A stretch of DNA of 64,000 bases, from assembly GCF_009002475.1 (NCBI RefSeq), contig NZ_AP019860.1:7933547-7997546 (forward strand), given 5' to 3'. Under the pieces are notes generated by a model. The model searched no databases, was not told the DNA's origin, and saw nothing but the letters and a program-made list of their open reading frames with translations. This DNA comes from Candidatus Uabimicrobium amorphum. Its GTDB lineage: Bacteria > Planctomycetota > Uabimicrobiia > Uabimicrobiales > Uabimicrobiaceae. The position numbers and the translations under genes are program-made. How positions within the stretch are numbered: position 1 is the first letter of the stretch; every line of letters starts with the position of its first letter. Shown here piece by piece: positions 35,026 through 42,297 of this stretch.

Positions 35026-36366
35026 ATGTCGTCACCTAGTCTCAAACAAGAATTTATCGAGTCCATTAAATTTGCGTTTCCCATCGTCTTGACTCAATTT
35101 GGATTTCTCGGTTTTAGTATCATCGACCTATACATGGTCAGTCGCATTGACTTAATCGCCATTGGTGGTTTGGGTAGTGCCAATTCGTTATTTTGGCCTA
35201 TTTTCACAGCACTTATGGGGGTTATATTTGCCATCGATGCCCTAGCGGCACAACGGTACGGTGCGGACGACAAACACAGTCTCCATAAATTACTGATCCA
35301 AGGATTATGGTTGGCGATTATTTTATCCATAACCGCACTAGTCGTTTTTTTTAGCGTATACAACTACCTGGATATCATCATTGACAATGCGAAGCTACTA
35401 CACTACGCCAAACCCTACTATTTTATCGTGATCCTCAGCGCGCCTTTCTTATTGGCCTTTACTGTATTACAAAGGTATTGGCAAGCACGTGGCGTAAGTA
35501 AGGCAATACTCTTCATTGTCGTACTCGCCAATATTCTCAACTTTTGCGCCAATGAAATCCTCATTTTTGGTAGATTTGGCTTACCGCAAATGGGAATCAC
35601 CGGTGCTGCCATCAGCACCACAGTATCGCGTTTTTTCATGCTAGCTGCTGCAATGTGGCTCACGTACAAAAACTTTGACCGCGACAAACCGTTAGAGATT
35701 GGTATCGACACAAAAATACTAAAACAAATGTTTGTTCTCGGAATCCCCATTGGACTGATGCTACTGTTTGAAGTAAGCGTTTTCGCCATCGCCACGCAAT
35801 TTACCACGAGAATCAGCGCCCAAGCCACCTCCGTTCACCATATTGGCATTGTCCTTATTTCAATCTTTTACACAATTCCCATGGGAATATCCAGCGCTGC
35901 GGCGTATCGCGTCGGTTATTTTGTGGGAAAAAATGAATTATCCTACGCCAAAAAAATCGGCTATATCGCCATTCTTAGTTGCGCGGGAATCATGGCCATC
36001 ATAAGCATTTCGTTATACACAAACGCCACTTTTATCCTAGGCCTTTTCACAAGCGACCCACAGATCATAAAAATGGGAATCCCCATTTTATGGTGGATTA
36101 CCATCGCCCTGACATTCGACGGTGTACAATGCACTGTCGCTGGTTGTTTACGTGGTGGTTCGCGCACCCAGATATCATCTTTCACCACCTTTATTTGTCA
36201 CTACGCCGTGGGCCTACCTCTCGCTTACTACCTATGTTTTCACTACGCAAAAAATTTGGAAGGTTTGTGGATGGGACTGGCATCAGGGCTTATTGCCATT
36301 GCCATAGTGTTATTTAGTTATTGGTTGTTTTTATCTGCAGATAAATTAAAAAAATGTGAGGAATAG
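35026..36366 (+). CDS. MATE-family efflux transporter
   Basis: A 446-residue integral membrane protein with about 12 helices in two homologous halves, typical of MATE/NorM exporters driven by Na+ or H+. Recognisable elements are FPIVLTQFGFLGFSIIDLYMVSRI in the first helix region, the MGITGAAISTTVSRF segment, and VAGCLRGGSRTQ in the second half. It begins eight bases after the lysine hydroxylase stop with AGGAA seven bases before the ATG. Its place inside the cluster suggests that it exports the cluster product and may give self-protection. Confidence 0.92.
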   Translation: MSSPSLKQEFIESIKFAFPIVLTQFGFLGFSIIDLYMVSRIDLIAIGGLGSANSLFWPIFTALMGVIFAIDALAAQRYGADDKHSLHKLLIQGLWLAIILSITALVVFFSVYNYLDIIIDNAKLLHYAKPYYFIVILSAPFLLAFTVLQRYWQARGVSKAILFIVVLANILNFCANEILIFGRFGLPQMGITGAAISTTVSRFFMLAAAMWLTYKNFDRDKPLEIGIDTKILKQMFVLGIPIGLMLLFEVSVFAIATQFTTRISAQATSVHHIGIVLISIFYTIPMGISSAAAYRVGYFVGKNELSYAKKIGYIAILSCAGIMAIISISLYTNATFILGLFTSDPQIIKMGIPILWWITIALTFDGVQCTVAGCLRGGSRTQISSFTTFICHYAVGLPLAYYLCFHYAKNLEGLWMGLASGLIAIAIVLFSYWLFLSADKLKKCEE

Positions 36367-36369
36367 AAC

Positions 36370-36774
36370 ATGACTTTAGAAGAAGTACAAGAATTTACAA
36401 AACAGTGGCTACCTTGCTGGGAAGGTGGCAAACCACAAGCGGCAAAGTTAATCCAGTTTTACCACGAAGAAGCCGAATTAATTGACCCCAACCACATAGA
36501 AGGTCTAAAAGGCCACAGTGAATTGTTGCCGTTTTTTGAACTCATGCTAGAAACATATCCCGATTGGAAATTCGAAACCGAAGACCTAATCCCCACCGCA
36601 GATGGATTCATTTTTTTATACAAAGTAGACATCCCCTTCAAAGGCAAAGTATTCAAAAAATTCCGCGGCGTTGATGTGATGAAACTAAAAGACGGAAAAA
36701 TCATCTCCCACAAAGGCTACTATGACCGCACGCCCATAGTACTTTACAAACAAGAATTGGAAAAAAATGCGTAA
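36370..36774 (+). CDS. SnoaL-like/NTF2-fold protein
   Basis: A 134-residue protein of the SnoaL-like NTF2 fold: an N-terminal helix, FYHEEAELIDPNHIEGLKG, FFELMLETYPDWKFE, then strands ending FRGVDVMKLKDGKIISHKGYYD. Members are cyclases, isomerases or hydratases on small organic substrates, or have no known activity. It starts three bases after the MATE stop (GAGGA overlaps that stop) and overlaps the next gene by eight bases, so it is firmly part of the operon. A tailoring or ring-closing role in the cluster is plausible but not demonstrable. Confidence 0.8.
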   Translation: MTLEEVQEFTKQWLPCWEGGKPQAAKLIQFYHEEAELIDPNHIEGLKGHSELLPFFELMLETYPDWKFETEDLIPTADGFIFLYKVDIPFKGKVFKKFRGVDVMKLKDGKIISHKGYYDRTPIVLYKQELEKNA

Positions 36775-37882
36775 TTTTGATATAGCAATCATCGGTGCCG
36801 GAGCACTAGGCACCGCTTGCGCCTATCAACTAAGTAAAGATGGACACCAAGTAGTACTATTTGACCAATTCGCACCACCACACACCAAAGGCAGTTCCCA
36901 CGGTGGTACACGTCTATTTCGCCAAGCATACTTCGAAGACGAAAGATATATTCCCTTTTTGAAAGAGGCGTATCAACTATGGAAGCATTGGGAGCACGAG
37001 TTCCAACAAAAACTTCTACATGAAAACGGCTACCTAACCATATTTGACTCCACCAGTGACATAGCACAAAAAATGCACAACAACGCACAAAAATGGAATA
37101 TCACCGGGACAGAGTTTGACAGCCAACAATTAAAGGAAACCTTTCCACAGTTTCAAAATACCGATGGCTACTGCGCCTATCTGGAAAAACAAGCGGGAAT
37201 GCTGGATGTCATGACGATATTTGAACAATGCCAAGAACATTTCAAAAAGCAAGGCGGAACCACAAGTTTTGACAACAAAGTGATTGGTTGGAAACAACAA
37301 GATAACTCTTATGTAATCAGCACACAACAAGGACAATTCCACTGCGCAAAAATCATTGTCGCAAACGGCGCATGGTTGACGAAAATGCCCGAGATCTGCG
37401 ACATGAAGTTAACCATAAAAAGAGGTGTACAATTTTGGTATGACCCACCGCAGGATTTTCCAAGTGGGCAAATGCCGTGCTTCGCTTTTGCACTAGGTAA
37501 AGACTATGTATTTGGTTTTCCGCCATTTGCCAAACAAGGAATCAAAATAGCCAGCTACCACCCTCGCGATGAAATCCACAATATAGATCAACCAAGAACC
37601 GCCTACACCCCACAAGAGTTAAATGACGTAGACAAAGTAGCCCGACAATTTTTCCCGTGGCTAACAAAAAGCCCACAAGAGTTCCACGTATGCATGTACA
37701 CCCTAACCACAGACGAAGATTTCATCTTAGACTACGCACCACAAGACCGCAATACCTTAATTCTAGGCGGCGGTTCAGGACACGCGTTCAAATTTATGCC
37801 TTTTCTGGCAAAACAAATCAGCCAATTCTTCCCACAAGGAAATCCAATACCTGAAGAGTTACGATTTTTCGGCCATCGTTAA
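36767..37882 (+). CDS. Sarcosine/N-methyltryptophan oxidase-like flavoprotein
   Basis: A 371-residue DAO-superfamily flavoenzyme of the monomeric sarcosine oxidase (MSOX/SolA) type: dinucleotide motif IIGAGALGTACAY, SSHGGTRLFRQAYFED, and Cys309 in HVCMYTLTTDED, the position of the covalent 8-alpha-S-cysteinyl FAD link in MSOX. These enzymes oxidise secondary amines to imines with O2. In this cluster it could oxidise the hydrazine (C-N or N-N) intermediate or an N-alkyl group. It overlaps the SnoaL-like gene by eight bases and converges on the PLP decarboxylase gene. Confidence 0.88.
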   Translation: MRNFDIAIIGAGALGTACAYQLSKDGHQVVLFDQFAPPHTKGSSHGGTRLFRQAYFEDERYIPFLKEAYQLWKHWEHEFQQKLLHENGYLTIFDSTSDIAQKMHNNAQKWNITGTEFDSQQLKETFPQFQNTDGYCAYLEKQAGMLDVMTIFEQCQEHFKKQGGTTSFDNKVIGWKQQDNSYVISTQQGQFHCAKIIVANGAWLTKMPEICDMKLTIKRGVQFWYDPPQDFPSGQMPCFAFALGKDYVFGFPPFAKQGIKIASYHPRDEIHNIDQPRTAYTPQELNDVDKVARQFFPWLTKSPQEFHVCMYTLTTDEDFILDYAPQDRNTLILGGGSGHAFKFMPFLAKQISQFFPQGNPIPEELRFFGHR

Positions 37883-37923
37883 CATATAGGGCCGCGGATC
37901 TTTGGTGAACAAGTTATTGTAAT

Positions 37924-39363
37924 TTAGGTTTTTGCTTTTAGTTGGTCGCGTGCGGAGTTTAGTATTTTGATTAGTTTGTCTATATTTTCTCTTTGCGTTC
38001 TGAAGTTGGAAATGCCTACGCGTAGCACGGGTTGGTTTTGCCACATCAATTGCGTATTGGTAATCCACGTTTCTCCGGTGGCGTTTACCAAGTCTAGGAT
38101 TTTTTTGGGGTGATGTTTTGTTTTTCCATCGATAAAGCACGCTACAGGCCATGGCGTTTGGTTCAATACTTCCCACGAGTTTGCTTGCAATTGTTGTTTC
38201 AGATAGGCGCCTATTTCGATTTGGTGCTGTATTGCTTGCCCATAGCCCTTTTCACCGTGTACCAGCAAGGTCAAAAATAACTTTAGTCCCATGAAACGTC
38301 GTGACCATTGCAAAGTATCGCGGTATGGCTCTCCGGTTTCGTGTTGTTGGGTTTCGTCGGGCATGTATGTTGCTTCTATGGAAAAAGTTTTGCGTAGTAC
38401 ACTTCCTTCTTTCACAAAAAACATACCGCAGCCAATGGCTACCGATAGCCATTTGTGTGGATCAAACGATAGCGAGTCGGCTTGGGCGATTTCTTTGCGT
38501 AGGTACGCAAAATCATCTAGCATTAACGCGGCTCCGCCCCACGCGGCGTCGATGTGAAACCATAGGTTGTGTTTTTGTGCTACTTTGGCAATTTCGCCAA
38601 TGGCATCGATGGTTCCGGAGCTGGTGCTACCCAAATTCGCTACGACCATTAGTGGTTGAAAACCGTTTTGTTTGTCTTGAATAATTTGTTGCTCTAAAAG
38701 CTCTACGTCCATCTGCAAATTCGCTTTGACGGGAATGGTTCTCAAACTATCCGTCCCCAATCCAGATATGCGGCAACTTCTTTTGATAGAACCGTGAGAT
38801 TCCACCGACGCGTATACTGTTGGCCATTTTTCGATACCACGTAGACCATTGTCGCGGTAGTTTTCTACCTTGCGGCTCAAAGCGCACAGCAGCGACATAA
38901 AATTCGCTTCTGTTGCTCCCGAAGTAAAGCAACCTTTGGTCGTTGGCGTATCTAAACCAAATTTTTTCGCAAAATAATCGATCAGATAATTTTCCATTTC
39001 AATACACAGCATCGCACTTGCTGTCGAGGCCAACTGCGGATTGTAGACAGCCAAAAACGCGTCGGCGATTAGACTCATACTACTTGCTTGCGGATTAAAC
39101 ACACCGTAGTAATCACGACTGGCTATTTGTAGTAGTGTTTTCTTTAGATGTGTGTGCGTCCAGTCAATGACTTCTTCCACGGCCATTGGTCTGTCAAAAT
39201 CTATTTGCGACAAGATCTGTTGTACTTCCTCGGTCGTGGTTTTTTGAGGTACGGGTAGAGAATCGACACTTGTTAGATAGTCTTCTATTTTTTCGCCTAG
39301 TTGCTGCCAAACCTTGTTGCGTTTTGCCGCCGACAGTAGTAGGCCAAATCCGTCGTTACTCAT
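37924..39363 (-). CDS. Group II PLP-dependent decarboxylase
   Basis: The start at 39363 is chosen (GGAG seven bases upstream, ATG overlapping the end of the ATP-grasp gene by eight bases) over an in-frame ATG at 39399. The 479-residue enzyme has the aromatic-L-amino-acid/glutamate decarboxylase fold: FTSGATEANF (146-155), His190 in ESHGS, Asp272 in HIDAAWGG, and Lys304 in SFDPHKW as the Schiff-base lysine. It removes CO2 from an amino acid, or from an amino-acid-like intermediate. It is the last gene of the minus-strand operon; the substrate is unknown. Confidence 0.92.
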   Translation of the reverse strand: MSNDGFGLLLSAAKRNKVWQQLGEKIEDYLTSVDSLPVPQKTTTEEVQQILSQIDFDRPMAVEEVIDWTHTHLKKTLLQIASRDYYGVFNPQASSMSLIADAFLAVYNPQLASTASAMLCIEMENYLIDYFAKKFGLDTPTTKGCFTSGATEANFMSLLCALSRKVENYRDNGLRGIEKWPTVYASVESHGSIKRSCRISGLGTDSLRTIPVKANLQMDVELLEQQIIQDKQNGFQPLMVVANLGSTSSGTIDAIGEIAKVAQKHNLWFHIDAAWGGAALMLDDFAYLRKEIAQADSLSFDPHKWLSVAIGCGMFFVKEGSVLRKTFSIEATYMPDETQQHETGEPYRDTLQWSRRFMGLKLFLTLLVHGEKGYGQAIQHQIEIGAYLKQQLQANSWEVLNQTPWPVACFIDGKTKHHPKKILDLVNATGETWITNTQLMWQNQPVLRVGISNFRTQRENIDKLIKILNSARDQLKAKT

Positions 39364-40627
39364 CGCTGTTCTCCATGACAAATAAATCGCGTTTTTCAAA
39401 TTCTCGAATAAAACGATAGTCTTCTTCTACTTGCTTGGCGTCGTGATGAGCAAGTACCGCAATCGCGGGTATCGAAAAATAATCGATGGTGGGTTTGAGG
39501 ACATCTCCTGGTTGTTTAACCCATCTTAAATAAATACACGACGGGAGATTTTCGATTTCGCCATGGTAATTGTACGCTTTTAATTTACCGTTGACATTCG
39601 AGGTGACAAATACACGCCTAGCAAAAATCGGTTGCGGTTTTGCGTTGATTGTTTTCTGCGCAAATTGTTGTGGGAATAGGTAACTGTCAACGCTGAGTTC
39701 AGCGGGGGTAAACCCCATGGTTTTGCTATTGATCCCAAAAGCGGCCATACCTTGGAGTCTGGCACCGATTTCCACTAGTTTGGGACCTGTACTTGTCAGT
39801 TTAATTTCCGCGTGAGATGGACCGTAGGCAAAATCAAGTGCATCTAAAACGCGGTACATATAATTGCACAATGCCGCCACCTGTGGTTGGTTTTGATCTA
39901 AAATGATGTACTCATTGTAGTCGTAAACAAAGTCGCGGCCATTTAGATGTCGTTTATGGTAGCGCCATACTTCACAGATAAAATGCTCTTTGTTACAACT
40001 CACCGCATTTACGTAATATTCCTCACCGTCTAAGAAACTTTGCGCTAGAACTTGAGCGTTTTCTCCGCCCATCTGATTTTTTTTGCCGATGATTTGCGCA
40101 AATGCTGCGCGAATATCGTCTTCACTACGACAGGCAAATACACAATCACTGCCTGCACTTTCTAAAGGTTTCAGGACGATTTTATCCCAATTGTTTTGTC
40201 GTTTCCATTCGATAATCTCCGCGGCGTCTTGCGCTTTTGTTTGTGCGGCCACTTCGACTTTTGCGTCTCGTAAACTTTCGATCATCTGGTATTTGTTGTA
40301 GCGAGACTTCGATGTGTGAGGGTTATTGCCTGGTAGTTTCAGATAACCCGCGAGTTCGTCAGTTAATGTAATGGCGGTTTCTGTTCCCGCGATCACCGCT
40401 TTTATTTGCGGATAGTCGGCGTGAATTTTTGCCATAAGGTCTGCGATATTTCCTTCATAGGTATACTCGCGAACAAAGTGCTCGGGATAATACGTGGCCA
40501 TTAACGCACTGGAAACGTCTTTCATGGAAAATAGGTGAATCACATCGATATTGTGCTTGATTAAAATCGGAGCTAACTGATTTCCCGAGGAAAATGCGTC
40601 CACCACGATCACTGCGGGTTTACTCAT
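39356..40627 (-). CDS. ATP-grasp ligase
   Basis: A 423-residue ATP-grasp enzyme resembling L-amino-acid ligases (BacD/carnosine-synthase group). Visible marks are the N-terminal pre-ATP-grasp Rossmann strand VIVVDAFSSGNQLAP, DKIVLKPLESAGSDCVF with the ATP-binding Lys, EYYVNAVSCN, and the Mg-binding block GPSHAEIKLTSTGPKLVEIGARLQG. It should form an amide or similar bond through an acyl phosphate, joining a carboxylate to an amine. In this cluster it is the likely assembly enzyme, coupling a hydrazino acid to an amino acid. It overlaps both neighbours by eight bases. Confidence 0.88.
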   Translation of the reverse strand: MSKPAVIVVDAFSSGNQLAPILIKHNIDVIHLFSMKDVSSALMATYYPEHFVREYTYEGNIADLMAKIHADYPQIKAVIAGTETAITLTDELAGYLKLPGNNPHTSKSRYNKYQMIESLRDAKVEVAAQTKAQDAAEIIEWKRQNNWDKIVLKPLESAGSDCVFACRSEDDIRAAFAQIIGKKNQMGGENAQVLAQSFLDGEEYYVNAVSCNKEHFICEVWRYHKRHLNGRDFVYDYNEYIILDQNQPQVAALCNYMYRVLDALDFAYGPSHAEIKLTSTGPKLVEIGARLQGMAAFGINSKTMGFTPAELSVDSYLFPQQFAQKTINAKPQPIFARRVFVTSNVNGKLKAYNYHGEIENLPSCIYLRWVKQPGDVLKPTIDYFSIPAIAVLAHHDAKQVEEDYRFIREFEKRDLFVMENSDE

Positions 40628-41201
40628 GTTTATCCCAATCTTGTTTGTTTAGCGAAAAAAAAATCATATCTTGCCAACACTTCTCAAAAATAGAATAGCT
40701 CAACTGCGGACGTACGCCAATTTTGCGAAATCCCAACTTATTGACCAAACCAATAGAAGCTTTATTTTTCTCGGAGATATTGCCATCAACTCCATTTAAG
40801 TCAAGTGTGGTAAAACCAAAATCAATCACCGCGGCCAATGCTTCATAGCCTAGGCCTTGTCCCTGACAACGCATCGTGATTTTTGCTCCGACTTCGGCGC
40901 GATTTCTCAATACATCAAATTGCCAAAAGCCAATGTCTCCGACAAGTTCATCGTTCCATTCTTTGTAAAATATCCCCCAACGAATCGCAGTATTCGCCTG
41001 AAACCATTTATGTAAAACCTCCAAGGTTTTACGCGTATCTTCGATGTTTTGATGCGGTTTTAAACCATAGTAACGCATGGTTTCTTTTTCGGCGCAAATT
41101 TTATGATATGCCAGCAAATCCTCCTCGGTGAGTGGTTTGAGAATCATTCTTTTAGTTTCTATATTTGGAGGAGTGGCAAAGGGAAATGGACGCGGTAACA
41201 T
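40620..41201 (-). CDS. GNAT N-acyltransferase (RimJ/RimL type)
   Basis: A 193-residue GNAT protein: IETKRMILKPLTEEDL, then VGDIGFWQF, EVGAKITMRCQGQGLGYEAL (acyl-CoA pyrophosphate loop RCQGQGLGYE), and NKASIGLVNKLGFRKIG. It transfers an acyl group from acyl-CoA to an amine. In the triacsin pathway a GNAT acylates the hydrazine nitrogen, and this gene lies between the FAD oxidase and the ATP-grasp gene of a similar set, so a hydrazine-acylating or self-protecting role is a reasonable guess. It overlaps the ATP-grasp start by eight bases (ATGAGTAA). Confidence 0.88.
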   Translation of the reverse strand: MLPRPFPFATPPNIETKRMILKPLTEEDLLAYHKICAEKETMRYYGLKPHQNIEDTRKTLEVLHKWFQANTAIRWGIFYKEWNDELVGDIGFWQFDVLRNRAEVGAKITMRCQGQGLGYEALAAVIDFGFTTLDLNGVDGNISEKNKASIGLVNKLGFRKIGVRPQLSYSIFEKCWQDMIFFSLNKQDWDKHE

Positions 41202-41217
41202 AAATACTCCTAATCAT

Positions 41218-42297
41218 TTAGTTGAGTGCTTTCGTTACTTTATCGGCAATTTCTCGACCATTCGTAGGAAACAACAAGTAACCCGTACACGAAAATCCAC
41301 CGGTGTATAGTAAATTTTTTATCTGCGAAGACCAAGTTACATGCCCGTATCCCCTTGGGCTATAGCTTTCAATGGCCGAAATGCCCCCTTCCAACGCGGC
41401 ATTTTTTATCCAGGTAATGCGTTTGCCAATCTCGTGCTTGGCTTCATTTGCCTCAATACTGCTGACTTTTCCTGGCATCACGTCTTCGCGAAAACTCTGT
41501 TTACGCAAATAGCCGCCAATAAAAGACCCCGAAGGCAGGTAGTGACCAAATATACTGCTGCTGCCATCGATGAAAAAGGGATCTTTGATGTTTTGCCGAT
41601 AGCGATGGAATTTATTCAATTGGATAATGCGGGGGAAAAACGGCATCGGTTCGTCAATGCTTTCTAAAAAAGAAAATCCCCACGGGCCTAGGCACAGCGC
41701 CACCACTTTACTCTTGAGAATTTCACCGTTGGCTAACTGTACGCCCTCTATTTGGCCATCGTTATACAGTAATTTTTCTACAGGAGTTTGCAATCGCACT
41801 TCACAATTCGGGTTATTGCATGCTGCGGATGCCAAATAATTCGCACTGCTCCCAAGTCCTGTAAGTCCACCTTGCGGTTCAAAAACGACAACATCGTCTT
41901 CATACCAACAAAAATTGGGAAAGCGCTTCTTCCCTTCTACGGCTTCTAAAATTTGAAAATCCACGTCGTTTTTCTCTAAAAAATCAAAGTGTTGCGCGTA
42001 ATCATCGAGCATGTTTTTTTTCAGAAAATACAGCGATCCGGTTTTGATGTAATGATTGTCTCCCCCAAAATGCTGTTTGAAATGATAGTGAAAATCAACC
42101 GCCTGCTGCGCTAATTTTGTCACTTCTAAACGATAGTGAAAAACTCTCGTCAAAAAGCCCCACGTTCCTGAAGCCCCTAAACCCAACTGGGAGTTTTTTT
42201 CGAGTAGCAACGTCTTTATTCCCTTTTTCTGGGACATGTGGTAAAGGGCAGAAACCCCGGTAATACCACCGCCGACTATTATTAAATCATACGTCAT
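41218..42297 (-). CDS. DAO-family FAD-dependent oxidoreductase
   Basis: The ATG at 42297 overlaps the upstream stop as ATGA and begins directly with the FAD strand TYDLIIVGGGITGVSALYH; an upstream in-frame ATG at 42402 would lie inside the previous gene and is rejected. The 359-residue enzyme belongs to the D-amino-acid oxidase (glycine/sarcosine oxidase) superfamily, with KTLLLEKNSQLGLGASG and a C-terminal LLYTGGFSCTGYLL. In s56-p1 and triacsin clusters an enzyme of this kind sits beside the cupin-MetRS gene and oxidatively cleaves N6-(carboxymethylamino)lysine to hydrazinoacetate. The same order here supports that role. Confidence 0.87.
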   Translation of the reverse strand: MTYDLIIVGGGITGVSALYHMSQKKGIKTLLLEKNSQLGLGASGTWGFLTRVFHYRLEVTKLAQQAVDFHYHFKQHFGGDNHYIKTGSLYFLKKNMLDDYAQHFDFLEKNDVDFQILEAVEGKKRFPNFCWYEDDVVVFEPQGGLTGLGSSANYLASAACNNPNCEVRLQTPVEKLLYNDGQIEGVQLANGEILKSKVVALCLGPWGFSFLESIDEPMPFFPRIIQLNKFHRYRQNIKDPFFIDGSSSIFGHYLPSGSFIGGYLRKQSFREDVMPGKVSSIEANEAKHEIGKRITWIKNAALEGGISAIESYSPRGYGHVTWSSQIKNLLYTGGFSCTGYLLFPTNGREIADKVTKALN

